Part shown: positions 52,928 through 61,494 of the stretch, piece after piece | How the letters are laid out: the number at the start of each line of letters is the position of its first letter | Position numbering within the stretch: position 1 is the stretch's first letter | Origin: Cyclobacteriaceae bacterium | Lineage (GTDB): Bacteria > Bacteroidota > Bacteroidia > Cytophagales > Cyclobacteriaceae | Assembly (NCBI GenBank): GCA_027533395.1 | Contig: JAPZUF010000007.1 | Location: forward strand, 1-64,000 | Direction: 5' to 3' | Length of the DNA: 64,000 nucleotides | Made by a program: the position numbers and the translations under genes | The notes under the pieces: model-generated | The model's input: the letters and a program-made list of their open reading frames with translations, nothing else | What the model was told of the DNA's origin: nothing | Database searches by the model: none

Positions 52928-54292
52928 CTATGCGTTGGCTAATAAATCTATACCTTCTCTAACAATTTGTTGCACGTGGTGTTTGCTCACATCAACAAAT
53001 TCGCAGAGTGCTAAATCTTCTTCAATTACTTCGTAAATCCCGAGCGCTTCCATTTCATCATAATCTTCGGCCATGATGGCTTTAATTAAATGCGTAGGCA
53101 ACACATCCATCGGTACTACTTTTTCGAACACACCACTTTGTACAAAAGCACGTGGCTCGCCATGTGTGTTAGAATCTAACACAGCTTCTTTTCCTCTGGA
53201 TAAAAATGACAATAAACCAAAGGAACGTTGGAAACTTATTTTTTTGGTTGATGGTGTTATCCACCCTAAGAATTCGTAGTAATCACCTTCAGGAATAACA
53301 GAAATTAGTTGATCATAAAAACCTAAATGACCTTCTTTTCCGATGGCTGTTCCTGTTAAAACATTACCTGCAATAACGCGAACGTGGTCTTGCTTTAAAT
53401 TATTTTTCAATAATGGTTTTACGGAAGCACCTGTATATGTTTTGTAGTATTGAGGCTCATTAACTTCTGAACCTGCAACTGCTACAATTTTAGATGCATC
53501 TACAATGCCTTGCAAAAACAATTTGCCGATTTGAATAACTCCAAACGGATTGATTGTCCAAACTATATCTCCTTTATTAATGGGGTCTATGTGGTGAATT
53601 TGAACACCTACACAACCAGATGGATGCGGTCCTGAAAATTTGTTTAACTCAGCTCCTTTTACTTGAGAGAAAACAGGCGAAATTTCTTTTTCTGAATGAA
53701 CATTAACGTGCACTGCTCCACTGGTTAACTTCTTCAATACATCTACACCTGCTTGAAAATATTGTTCATTGCCTTTATAGATGAAACTGAAATCGGGTGC
53801 CAATGGGTGTGAATCGAACGCAGAAATAAAAATAGATTTAGGCGTATGATCGGGATTAGCCACAATACCATAAGGTCTTTCTACTAAATTCAACCAAACA
53901 CCACTTTCCAATAATTGTGTTTGTGCTTTCTCTCTGCTTAATGATGATAAATCAGAGACAGAATACTTGTTGAATGAAAGAGACTCTACTGTTTTGTCGG
54001 CCAGGATTTTTACTTCTATCAACTTGCGTTTCTCGCCTCGCTTAATTTCCACTACTTCTCCACTAACGGGGGCGGTAAAAACGATTTTCTCGTTTTTCTT
54101 ATCATGGAAAAGCGGTGTACCTGCTTTAACCTGATCGCCTTCTTTAACCATTACCTTGGGCATATAAATGCCATGGAAATCGTCTGGCTTGATGACACAT
54201 GTTTCCGGGTGATCGGCATTACCGAATTTAAGAGCGGCTTTTCCCGCCAGGTTTATATCAAACCCTTTTTTTAACCGAATGAATTTTCCCAT
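52928..54292 (-). CDS. nqrA: Na+-translocating NADH:quinone reductase subunit A
   Basis: Peripheral quinone-interacting subunit of 454 residues. The N-terminal barrel-sandwich (KVMVKEGDQVKAGTPLFHDK) and Rossmann-like regions, plus GPHPSGCVGVQIHHIDP and FDSHPLAPDFSF, are typical. The first gene of the operon, with a promoter-like element at 54323-54352. Confidence 0.95.
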   Translation of the reverse strand: MGKFIRLKKGFDINLAGKAALKFGNADHPETCVIKPDDFHGIYMPKVMVKEGDQVKAGTPLFHDKKNEKIVFTAPVSGEVVEIKRGEKRKLIEVKILADKTVESLSFNKYSVSDLSSLSREKAQTQLLESGVWLNLVERPYGIVANPDHTPKSIFISAFDSHPLAPDFSFIYKGNEQYFQAGVDVLKKLTSGAVHVNVHSEKEISPVFSQVKGAELNKFSGPHPSGCVGVQIHHIDPINKGDIVWTINPFGVIQIGKLFLQGIVDASKIVAVAGSEVNEPQYYKTYTGASVKPLLKNNLKQDHVRVIAGNVLTGTAIGKEGHLGFYDQLISVIPEGDYYEFLGWITPSTKKISFQRSFGLLSFLSRGKEAVLDSNTHGEPRAFVQSGVFEKVVPMDVLPTHLIKAIMAEDYDEMEALGIYEVIEEDLALCEFVDVSKHHVQQIVREGIDLLANA

Positions 54293-54322
54293 GATGGGCG
54301 CTAATTTTGGTTATGAAAGCGG

Positions 54323-54352
54323 CAAAATTAACAATTAAAACGACAATAAAAA
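54323..54352 (-). promoter_or_regulatory. Putative nqr operon promoter
   Basis: Minus strand: TTT (54350-54352, within ACTTTT), 19-bp spacer, TAATTTTG (54323-54330), a full -7 match with a weak -33. It lies 30 bp before the nqrA ATG. Confidence 0.55.
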
Positions 54353-54395
54353 GTGAACTTCTTTAAGCTTGAAAATTTGTTTAAACGGTAAATTC

Positions 54396-55082
54396 TTACT
54401 CCGAAACCATACGGGAAATGGCTAAACGAACAACTTCTTCAACTTGTTCTTCTAAGGTTATAAATGAGGTGTCGATTTCTTTGGCATCCTCGGCTTTTCG
54501 TAGTGGACTTTCCACCCTGGTCGTATCGATGCGATCGCGCATGATCAGGTTCTCGATTACTTCTTCTAAATCAACGAGTTTGTCGTTGGCTAATAACTCT
54601 TGTTGCCTGCGGTACGCTCGAATATTCATGTCGGCAGTCATAAACACTTTTAATTCTGCATCCGGAAACACAACCGTACCAATGTCGCGGCCATCCATTA
54701 CCACGCCTTTTTCTTTTCCCATTTTTCTTTGTTGCGCCACCATGGCTTCGCGCACTTGTTTTAAAGTGCTAACCTGGCTCACATTATCTGAGATGCGCAT
54801 TTTCCGGATTTCCTTTTCAACATTCAATCCATTTAAAAATGTTTCGGATTGTTTTTCTGCATTTAAATGAAACTGAATTTTAATATCGTCTAAGGCTTTG
54901 CTTACTTCTTTCGGATTGGTAAGGGATATATAATGATCTAAGAAATAAAGAGTAACTGCCCTATACATCGCTCCTGTATCAATGTATTTATACCCTAAAA
55001 TTTTTGCTACTTGTTTGGCTGTAGAACTTTTGCCACAAGCTGAGTAACCATCGATTGCAATTACAATTTTCTTTAATTTCAT
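54396..55082 (-). CDS. cmk: Cytidylate kinase
   Basis: Phosphorylates CMP and dCMP. The 228-residue protein has the P-loop GYSACGKSSTAKQ, YIDTGAMYRAVTLYFL, VVMDGRDIGTVVFP and the LID region MRDRIDTTRVESPLRKAEDA. The start ATG at 55082 overlaps by one base the stop codon (TGATG) of a small lipoprotein gene not previously evident from longer frames, indicating translational coupling. Confidence 0.95.
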   Translation of the reverse strand: MKLKKIVIAIDGYSACGKSSTAKQVAKILGYKYIDTGAMYRAVTLYFLDHYISLTNPKEVSKALDDIKIQFHLNAEKQSETFLNGLNVEKEIRKMRISDNVSQVSTLKQVREAMVAQQRKMGKEKGVVMDGRDIGTVVFPDAELKVFMTADMNIRAYRRQQELLANDKLVDLEEVIENLIMRDRIDTTRVESPLRKAEDAKEIDTSFITLEEQVEEVVRLAISRMVSE

Positions 55083-55207
55083 CAGCAATCTTTTTGAGGA
55101 CAAGGAATAGGTTTGCCCGGTTTTAGTTTTTTATTGCGTGGCTGGCTAGCACACGAAATAGCGATACACAAACTAATCAGCAAAACAATTTTGGTTGCGT
55201 TTCTCAT
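55082..55207 (-). CDS. Tiny lipoprotein (41 residues), sister of the next one upstream
   Basis: A 41-residue reading frame with a type II signal peptide: MRNATKIVLLISLCIAISC, Cys19 in the lipobox. The mature peptide of 23 residues ends KLKPGKPIPCPQKDC. The same NxKLKxGKPIPCP motif ends the lipoprotein at 55314-55430. The conserved motif in two neighbouring frames, and the TGATG junction with cmk, argue that it is real. It should be anchored in the inner or outer membrane. Function unknown. Confidence 0.75.
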   Translation of the reverse strand: MRNATKIVLLISLCIAISCASQPRNKKLKPGKPIPCPQKDC

Positions 55208-55313
55208 TGTGTAAAGTTAAAAAAACAAAGACACGGGAGAAAGCAATACGCTTGAAATAAAATCCAAGTTTTTTAAAGAGTGATTATCAATAAGATAAAT
55301 CATTCATACCTTA

Positions 55314-55430
55314 TTAAAATCGTGGGCAAGGAATTGGTTTACCTCTTTTTAATTTTTGATTGGGTTTATGTGTAGTACAAGAAAAAAATAGAAAAATAAG
55401 GAAGATGAAAACGAAGAGATTTAGTTTCAT
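55314..55430 (-). CDS. Tiny lipoprotein (38 residues), first of the pair
   Basis: A 38-residue frame with signal MKLNLFVFIFLIFLFFSC (lipid-modified Cys18) and a mature peptide ending NQKLKRGKPIPCPRF. Its ATG immediately follows the TAG stop of the preceding 231-residue gene. It lacks the C-terminal QKDC of its sister. A 106-bp gap separates the two. The shared proline-cysteine motif suggests a common partner or metal/thiol chemistry, which is conjecture. Confidence 0.72.
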   Translation of the reverse strand: MKLNLFVFIFLIFLFFSCTTHKPNQKLKRGKPIPCPRF

Positions 55431-56126
55431 CTAGCTGGGTTGTTGTTTGTCATAACTCATTTTAAATCCAATTTTTTGTCCGGCACCTAAGGCTGGAGTG
55501 TGTTCTAACTTTTGATATAAGGTAATGAATTTTACATCCGTATAAGGCGGTGCCATTAAGTCATTTTCTATAGCAATGGCTAAACTTAATTTCACAAGGG
55601 TTTGTAATTGAAGTGCGCTGATCTCGTTTTCAGAAATTTTATCCTGCGCGATAGCCATTGGCCCTTCACCTTCTACAAAAAATCTGTTTTCGTGATTGAT
55701 CATGATGCGTGCCAACAAATAACCCGGATCGTTGATGCGATTAAACTTTAACGAATCCGACATGAAATTATAAATGTTGATTTGTCCGAAATACCGATTC
55801 ACTTCATTTTGCAATACGTAAGGATCTTTCATCACAGGATGCTCTGCATCGAAAGTGACAACATTTGTATGCAAAACGAAAATCAATAAATCTCCAGCAA
55901 GCTTTACTGAAAATTCATGTTCATTGATTTCTTTGAATTCAATGGTTACATCAGGGTCGCCAGGTCTTGCAAGTTTCTTTAAGGCTTCGCAGGTAATTTT
56001 AGATTCTTCTTTTAAAATTTGAAAGGCTGATAATAAATGTTTGTAAGTTCGTTGCTTGGCATCAGATTTAGATTCGAGCAAATCTTTTAAATACACGAGC
56101 AAATCTTGGGTAGAAGGTTGATTCAT
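55431..56126 (-). CDS. Conserved soluble protein of unknown function
   Basis: A 231-residue cytoplasmic protein without signal or membrane segments. An N-terminal helical region (TQDLLVYLKDLLESKSDAKQ) is followed by strands (IEFKEINEHEFSVKLAGDLL) and a long helical C-terminal half with LSLAIAIENDLMAPPY. I recognise no named family. It heads the small operon containing the two tiny lipoproteins and cmk, suggesting but not proving a connected role. Confidence 0.65.
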   Translation of the reverse strand: MNQPSTQDLLVYLKDLLESKSDAKQRTYKHLLSAFQILKEESKITCEALKKLARPGDPDVTIEFKEINEHEFSVKLAGDLLIFVLHTNVVTFDAEHPVMKDPYVLQNEVNRYFGQINIYNFMSDSLKFNRINDPGYLLARIMINHENRFFVEGEGPMAIAQDKISENEISALQLQTLVKLSLAIAIENDLMAPPYTDVKFITLYQKLEHTPALGAGQKIGFKMSYDKQQPS

Positions 56127-56167
56127 CTTACATTTGATTACAGAACGAAGGTAATTAAATTATTTTT

Positions 56168-56455
56168 ATGGAAGACCAAACCAAAGAAAGCGGAAGTGCC
56201 GAAAACTTCTTTAAAAATCTCGGTAAAAGAATAGATGCCTTTACTAAAGAAGTAAACGAGTCAGGAGAAAAAATTCAGGAAGAGTTAAAAATACGATTTG
56301 AAGAATTAAAAACTTCTGCCGAAAAACTAAAAACTGAAGCTGAAAACAAAGAACGCTGGAAGGAAGTAGAAGAAAGTTTAAAAAAAGCCGGTGAAGAATT
56401 GAATAAGGCAGTGAAAGCTGCTTTTAAAAAGAGAGAAGAAAAAAAAGCTGACTAA
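56168..56455 (+). CDS. Small charged coiled-coil protein
   Basis: A 95-residue, lysine- and glutamate-rich protein. Almost the entire sequence after residue 10 is predicted coiled coil (heptads in IQEELKIRFEELKTSAEKLK). No membrane segment or known motif. It is divergent from the 231-residue gene, 41 bp away. It may be a structural or scaffold-like protein; function unknown. Confidence 0.6.
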   Translation: MEDQTKESGSAENFFKNLGKRIDAFTKEVNESGEKIQEELKIRFEELKTSAEKLKTEAENKERWKEVEESLKKAGEELNKAVKAAFKKREEKKAD

Positions 56456-56494
56456 GTTTATTGTCAGCTTTTATTCTAAACTTTTTATAGCATT

Positions 56495-57061
56495 TTAATT
56501 CTCAATAGATTTTAATACGTTAAGGAATTTATCTTCATCGAAGTTCTCTTTATACTCTCCATTTATTAATTCATAAGTAAATACTTCTTCTTGAAAACAC
56601 TTTAAAATAAAACTAAATAAGCTAGTCAAACTAGAAAATGCTTTTGCGTTTTCTCCATCATGTATGTACTCGATTATTGAATTTTCTTTTTCTAATTCCC
56701 CTTTTACATCAATACAAAATCCATTACTATCTATTCTACTGAAAAATCGCAACCAATACTTTCCCCAAGCAATGTTATTATTATCATTAAATTCTGTTAA
56801 ATTATCATTACCATCTTCCCATTGGTTATATACAACTTCAATTTCATCGAAGTAATTCATATTAAAAAAGTATTCATAATTTGAACTATCTTGACCATTT
56901 CTCCATTTATACAATTCGACAAATTCCTCTGGAAAGCTAAATCCAAATTTTTCCTGCCAATATCTTATTTCTTCATCTGTTAATCCATTATTGAGAGATT
57001 GATATAATGTCGGCCTTTTGATTTTTATCCAATTTTCTAATTCACTTAAAAGCTCATTCAT
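56495..57061 (-). CDS. SMI1/KNR4 (SUKH) family protein
   Basis: A 188-residue acidic protein of the SUKH superfamily: LTDEEIRYWQEKFGFSFPEE followed by FVELYKWRNGQD is the typical N-terminal signature, with a beta-sheet core (AWGKYWLRFFSRIDSNGFCI). Many members are immunity proteins of polymorphic toxin systems. No toxin gene with a nuclease or deaminase domain lies beside it, so it is either an orphan immunity gene or has another role. Codons are AT-rich relative to neighbours, consistent with acquisition. Confidence 0.82.
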   Translation of the reverse strand: MNELLSELENWIKIKRPTLYQSLNNGLTDEEIRYWQEKFGFSFPEEFVELYKWRNGQDSSNYEYFFNMNYFDEIEVVYNQWEDGNDNLTEFNDNNNIAWGKYWLRFFSRIDSNGFCIDVKGELEKENSIIEYIHDGENAKAFSSLTSLFSFILKCFQEEVFTYELINGEYKENFDEDKFLNVLKSIEN

Positions 57062-57171
57062 TTATACAAAAATTTAATCTCAATATTACTGAATGAGAAA
57101 TTAAACTTTCTGATTTTTTGTATGCTCAAAAAATCTATTTATATAAATTAAAATTCATAAATAACGCTCAA

Positions 57172-58578
57172 TTATACTTTTGTAGATTTCCATTTGCCTC
57201 GTTTAAAAATAATAATAGCTGCGATGGCCATTAAAGATTCGGCAAGTGCAATGGCAAGAAAAATTCCTTTCGGTCCCCACCCTAGCTGAATAGCAACTAA
57301 ATATGCAAACGGTATTTGAAATACCCAAAAACCAAATACATTTAAAATAGTTGGCGTATAGGTATCGCCTGCGCCATTCAAGGCTTGTGCCATCACCATA
57401 CCGTAGCCGTAAAAAATATATCCTAAGCTAACATACCGCAACGCTTGTGCACCGTAGAATAATACTTCTTGCTTATCGGTAAAAATATCAATGATAAAAG
57501 GCGACAAGGTTAAGAATAAAATCATCACAAATCCCATGAAGAAAGCATTGTAATAAGCAGCACGCCAAACGGATTGTTCCGCTCGTTCGGGTTGCCTGGC
57601 ACCTAAATTTTGTCCTACTAACGTTGCACCTGCATTGGCCAAGCCCCACGAAGGCAACAAGGTAAAAATGAAAACGCGAATGGCAATCGTATAACCGGCT
57701 ACTGCTTCATCGCCAAAATTCGACATCAACTTCATCAAGAAAATCCAACTGGCCGAACCGATGATGAACTGCAAAATACTTCCAACAGAAATTTTAATAA
57801 CCTGAAAGATAATGTTGGCTTTCATCGCCATTTGTTTCCATCCTATTTGAATAATGCTTTTAGCATTGAATAAACAATACAATTGAAACAACACACCAAT
57901 TCCTCTACCAATATTAGTTGCAATGGCTGCACCTTCAACACCCATGGCCGGCACAGGACCTAAACCAAAAATAAATAATGGATCGAGAATAATATTTAAT
58001 GTATTAGATAGCAACAAGGCTTTCATCGCAATGGCTGCATTGCCTGCCCCACGAAAAACTGCATTGATTAAAAAAAGTAACGTTACTGTATAGTTCCCGG
58101 CAAACATCCACAAGGCATACGATGAACTGGAGTCGATAACAGCTTGAGAAGCGCCCATCAACCTTAAAATATCTTTGTAATAAAAAATACCTATTAAGCT
58201 GATAACAAAAGCAATGATTAAAGCCAGATAAATAGCTTGCACAGCAGAAATGCTTGCGCCCAATTTATCGTTCTCTCCAACTCTTCGCGCCACAATGGCT
58301 GTTGCGCCCATGCCTAAACCCATAGCTAACGAATACAATATACTAAGTACAGATTCTGTATAGCCAATGGCTGCAACTGCGTGTTCATCGTTCAGTAAGC
58401 TGACATAAAATATATCAACAATAGCAAAAATGGATTCCATACCCATTTCTACAATCATAGGAACGGCTAAAAGAAATATGGCTTTGTTGATGCTACCTGT
58501 AGTAAAAGATTGTTCGGAGCCAGATAAGGCTTCTTTTAAATGATTAAAAAATGAATTTATTTTTTGCGTAAACGACAT
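57172..58578 (-). CDS. MATE family efflux transporter
   Basis: A 468-residue exporter with about 12 membrane helices in two homologous halves. INKAIFLLAVPMIVEMGMES, YTESVLSILYSLAMGLGMGA and GAGNAAIAMKALLLSNTLNI fit the family, and NAGATLVGQNLGARQPERAE is the characteristic cytoplasmic loop. MATE proteins use Na+ or H+ gradients to expel drugs or metabolites; the substrate here is not predictable. Confidence 0.92.
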   Translation of the reverse strand: MSFTQKINSFFNHLKEALSGSEQSFTTGSINKAIFLLAVPMIVEMGMESIFAIVDIFYVSLLNDEHAVAAIGYTESVLSILYSLAMGLGMGATAIVARRVGENDKLGASISAVQAIYLALIIAFVISLIGIFYYKDILRLMGASQAVIDSSSSYALWMFAGNYTVTLLFLINAVFRGAGNAAIAMKALLLSNTLNIILDPLFIFGLGPVPAMGVEGAAIATNIGRGIGVLFQLYCLFNAKSIIQIGWKQMAMKANIIFQVIKISVGSILQFIIGSASWIFLMKLMSNFGDEAVAGYTIAIRVFIFTLLPSWGLANAGATLVGQNLGARQPERAEQSVWRAAYYNAFFMGFVMILFLTLSPFIIDIFTDKQEVLFYGAQALRYVSLGYIFYGYGMVMAQALNGAGDTYTPTILNVFGFWVFQIPFAYLVAIQLGWGPKGIFLAIALAESLMAIAAIIIFKRGKWKSTKV

Positions 58579-58742
58579 ACCGATTGATAAATGATTGAAA
58601 TAAATTAAATGTTGATGATTCCTTTATCAGGAAACACGTTGTCAAATCTTATACTTACCACGTGGATAAGTTCACTTAGAAAATCATCGGCATTAAATAT
58701 TGAACCTTTCTTTACGAAGATGAGAAAATAAAGGTTACAAAA

Positions 58743-58770
58743 AAAAGGCTGCCATTGCTGACAGCCTTTT
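58743..58770 (-). terminator. Intrinsic terminator of tsf
   Basis: AAAAGGCTG (58743-58751) pairs with CAGCCTTTT (58762-58770) around a 10-nt loop; on the minus strand it is followed by TTTTTT-rich sequence. It lies 21 bp past the tsf stop and ends the rplM-rpsI-rpsB-tsf operon. Confidence 0.88.
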
Positions 58771-58791
58771 AAAAAGATTGAATGGTTAAAA

Positions 58792-59622
58792 TTACCCGAT
58801 CAATACACGCTTAAATTCAGCAACAGTTAATCCTTTGGTAATACCATCTAAGTATTGTGCTACGGTTTTTGAATTGTCTTTTACAAATGTTTGTGGTAAA
58901 AGTGTATTCTCTTTAAAGAATTTATTCAGTTTACCGGCAGCTATTTTTTCTACCATGTTTTCTGGTTTGCCTTCTGCAATAATTTGTGCTTTAGCAATTT
59001 CCATTTCTTTGGCGATTAAATCTTTATCAACTTGTGTTTCGTCTACAGAAACAGGATTCATCGCAGCGATTTGCATGCCTACATCTTTTCCAGCATCGGT
59101 TACATCTTTTCCGTTAACTCCTTTCAAAGAAACCAATACACCTAATTTAGATCCTGCGTGGATGTAAGGAATTACTGCTTCACCTTTCATGTGCACGTAT
59201 TCGCTTACTTCTATCTTCTCTCCTATTTTACCTACAAGTTCGATGATCTTATCGTTAACAGTTAAGCCACCAGCAACAGATAAGGTTAATAGTTCTTCTT
59301 TGCTTGCTGGTTTATTTTGGAAAGCAGCATCAAGAATCATCTTTCCTAAATTTTGAAACTCTTCATTCTTACCTACGAAGTCGGTTTCGCAATTTAAAGC
59401 AATTAAAAAAGCTTCTTTTTTATCGTCAGTATTTTTTACAAACACCGAGCCTTCTTTTGCATCTCTGTCGGAGCGGGAAGCAGAAACTTTTTGGCCTTTC
59501 TTGCGAAGGATTTCAATTGCCTTTTCGAAATCGCCTTCTGCTTCTGTTAATGCTTTTTTACAGTCCATCATACCCGCGCCTGTCATGGTGCGGAGTTTGT
59601 TTACATCTTGTGCTGAAATCAT
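58792..59622 (-). CDS. tsf: Elongation factor Ts
   Basis: The nucleotide-exchange factor for EF-Tu, 276 residues. KLRTMTGAGMMDCKKALTEA is the UBA-like N-terminus, followed by FLIALNCETDFVGKNEEFQN and the core/dimerisation domains. Length matches the family. It lies 95 bp downstream of rpsB, in a gap filled with simple AT-rich repeats. Confidence 0.96.
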   Translation of the reverse strand: MISAQDVNKLRTMTGAGMMDCKKALTEAEGDFEKAIEILRKKGQKVSASRSDRDAKEGSVFVKNTDDKKEAFLIALNCETDFVGKNEEFQNLGKMILDAAFQNKPASKEELLTLSVAGGLTVNDKIIELVGKIGEKIEVSEYVHMKGEAVIPYIHAGSKLGVLVSLKGVNGKDVTDAGKDVGMQIAAMNPVSVDETQVDKDLIAKEMEIAKAQIIAEGKPENMVEKIAAGKLNKFFKENTLLPQTFVKDNSKTVAQYLDGITKGLTVAEFKRVLIG

Positions 59623-59636
59623 ATCGTTTTTAAATT

Positions 59637-59715
59637 AAAAAATTCAAGATTCAAAATTCGAGATTCAACAAGTGAACCCAGAATTTTGAATGTTGAATTT
59701 GAATTGTTGAATTAC
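59637..59715. repeat. Simple-sequence stretch of ATTCAA/GAATTT units in the rpsB-tsf gap
   Basis: The 95-bp gap contains imperfect reiterations of ATTCAA-like hexamers (ATTCAAGATTCAAAATTC, then GAATTTTGAATGTTGAATTT) forming an extended inverted arrangement. This resembles intergenic simple repeats seen elsewhere in Bacteroidota. It may form a hairpin or be a processing site; no gene is present. Confidence 0.55.
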
Positions 59716-59717
59716 TA

Positions 59718-60479
59718 TTAAGCTACAGTTTCGTCTACTTTGCGCTTTTCTTCTTCTTCTTTCTTAGAAGCTACATCTTCTTTATCCTTCTTGCGCTCTG
59801 CTAACCCTTCTTCAATTGTTTTACCAATGTGTTTTACAATGATAGAAATTGATTTGAAGGCATCATCATTCGCAGGAATAGGGAAATCTACTGATGTAGG
59901 ATCTGAGTTGGTATCTACCATAGCGAAAACAGGAATGTTTAATTTCTGTGCTTCGGTCACGGCAATGTGTTCGCGCTTTACATCAATAATGAATAATGCA
60001 GCAGGCAAACGGTTAAGATCAGAGATACCGCCTAATAACTTTTCCAATTTTGCTTTCTCGCGAGAAACCTGAAGACGTTCGCGTTTTGCTAAGTTATTGA
60101 AAGCTTCGTCTTTCATTAACTTTTCGATTTGCGAAAGTTTCTTTAGTGACTTACGTATAGTTGCAAAGTTAGTAAGCATACCACCTAACCAACGCTCAGT
60201 TACGAATGGCATGTTCAAACGTTTTGCTTCATCGCTGATGATATCTTTCGCTTGTTTTTTAGTGGCAACAAACATGATTTTGCGACCTGAGCGAACGATG
60301 TTCTTCAATGCGAAAGAAGCTTCGTCTAAGCAAGACAAGGTTTTGTTTAAGTCTATAATGTGGATACCATTGTTTTCCATGAAGATGTACTCTGCCATCT
60401 TTGGATTCCACTTTCTGGTGAGGTGACCAAAATGTACACCTGCTTCCAATAAATCTTGATACGTGATTTTTTCTGCCAT
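59718..60479 (-). CDS. rpsB: 30S ribosomal protein S2
   Basis: S2, 253 residues: AGVHFGHLTRKWNPKMAEYI at the N-terminus, TERWLGGMLTNFATIRKSLK and VFAMVDTNSDPTSVDFPIPA near the C-terminus are diagnostic. A charged C-terminal tail (RKKDKEDVASKKEEEEKRK) extends beyond the conserved core. It follows rpsI by 12 bp and precedes tsf, the usual rpsB-tsf pairing. Confidence 0.97.
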   Translation of the reverse strand: MAEKITYQDLLEAGVHFGHLTRKWNPKMAEYIFMENNGIHIIDLNKTLSCLDEASFALKNIVRSGRKIMFVATKKQAKDIISDEAKRLNMPFVTERWLGGMLTNFATIRKSLKKLSQIEKLMKDEAFNNLAKRERLQVSREKAKLEKLLGGISDLNRLPAALFIIDVKREHIAVTEAQKLNIPVFAMVDTNSDPTSVDFPIPANDDAFKSISIIVKHIGKTIEEGLAERKKDKEDVASKKEEEEKRKVDETVA

Positions 60480-60491
60480 TGTCTTTGTCGA

Positions 60492-60878
60492 TTAACGCTT
60501 GCTGAATTGGAATCTTCTTCTTGCCTTTCTGCGGCCGAACTTCTTGCGTTCTACCATTCGAGAATCGCGAGTTAATAGGTTCTCCTTCTTCAAAGCAGGT
60601 TTGTTTTCTTCGTTTACGCTTACAAGCGCACGAGCAATGCCTAGGCGAATAGCTTCAGCCTGGCCTTTAATTCCACCGCCTTCAACATTGATAGCGATGT
60701 CGTACTGTCCATCTGCCTGAATAGCCGTTAAAGGCTGCTTCACGGTAGTTTGGTGTATCTCAGACAAAAAATATGTTTTTAATTCGCGGTTATTCACGAG
60801 AATTTCACCTTTACCCGGCTTAATGTACACGCGGGCAATGGATGTCTTTCTTCTACCGACTGCGTTTTTGGTTTCCAT
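60492..60878 (-). CDS. rpsI: 30S ribosomal protein S9
   Basis: S9, 128 residues: NAVGRRKTSIARVYIKPGKG, GGGIKGQAEAIRLGIARAL and the basic C-terminal GRRKARRRFQFSKR (the tail contacts P-site tRNA) are all present. It is 3 bp downstream of rplM. Confidence 0.97.
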   Translation of the reverse strand: METKNAVGRRKTSIARVYIKPGKGEILVNNRELKTYFLSEIHQTTVKQPLTAIQADGQYDIAINVEGGGIKGQAEAIRLGIARALVSVNEENKPALKKENLLTRDSRMVERKKFGRRKARRRFQFSKR

Positions 60879-60881
60879 GCG

Positions 60882-61325
60882 TTAGAATTTAATCTGTTTA
60901 GGTTGTTGTGCTTCGTGTGGGTGTTGGTCACCAACATACACGTGCAAGCTTCTGTACAATTCGTTGCCTAATTTGTTTTTAGGTAACATACCGCGAACAG
61001 CATGCTCGATGAGGCGTTCAGGATGTTTGCTCAGGATCATCGTAGGCGTATGTTGGCGCTGGCCACCCGGATAACCGGAGTGTGTAAAAATTACGCGCTG
61101 TGTTAGCTTACGGCCTGTCATCTTCACCTTATCGGCATTGATAACGATTACATGGTCTCCACAATCCACATTAGGTGTGAAGTTAACTTTGTTTTTTCCA
61201 CGGATAATGTTTGCCACCTGGCTGGCTACTCGACCTAAAACCTGGTCTTTTGCGTCAACCAATACCCAATTCTTCTCAGCAGTTGCTTTGTTGGCGTGAG
61301 TGGTTTTGTAACTTAAGTGATCCAC
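60882..61325 (-). CDS. rplM: 50S ribosomal protein L13
   Basis: L13, 147 residues: WVLVDAKDQVLGRVASQVAN, the central HVIVINADKVKMTGRK and GMLPKNKLGNELYRSLHVY fit the family. The start is GTG at 61325. It heads the rplM-rpsI-rpsB-tsf operon, with a consensus promoter at 61375-61405 and a possible attenuator hairpin in the leader. Confidence 0.96.
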   Translation of the reverse strand: MDHLSYKTTHANKATAEKNWVLVDAKDQVLGRVASQVANIIRGKNKVNFTPNVDCGDHVIVINADKVKMTGRKLTQRVIFTHSGYPGGQRQHTPTMILSKHPERLIEHAVRGMLPKNKLGNELYRSLHVYVGDQHPHEAQQPKQIKF

Positions 61326-61348
61326 TTGATTAAGTTTTAATGGTTTAA

Positions 61349-61372
61349 AAACCCTTCTTTTCTAAAAAGGGA
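61349..61372 (-). promoter_or_regulatory. Possible leader hairpin before rplM
   Basis: On the minus strand the leader contains CCCTTTTTAGAAAAGAAGGG (CCCTT/AAGGG pairing) followed by TTTTT. It lies within the 45-nt untranslated leader and could attenuate transcription. The stem is short and the effect is inference. Confidence 0.35.
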
Positions 61373-61374
61373 CA

Positions 61375-61405
61375 CAAAAGTAGAAGTTTGATTCTGAATA
61401 TCAAA
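61375..61405 (-). promoter_or_regulatory. Promoter of the rplM-rpsI-rpsB-tsf operon
   Basis: Minus strand: TTTG (61402-61405), 19-bp spacer, TACTTTTG (61375-61382), an exact consensus match. The predicted start near 61370 gives a leader of about 45 nt. Confidence 0.82.
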
Positions 61406-61494
61406 GCCTTAGCCATGAAAAGAAATACAGATCAACTTCTTTATACTTGATTCTCAAAGGATTAAAGAATTAAATCGGCCTGGATTAATCGATT

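Noticed and set aside
58610-58735. A short frame of about 40 codons between the MATE and tsf genes
   Set aside because: It has no signal peptide, motif or coupling to a neighbour, in contrast to the two tiny lipoproteins.
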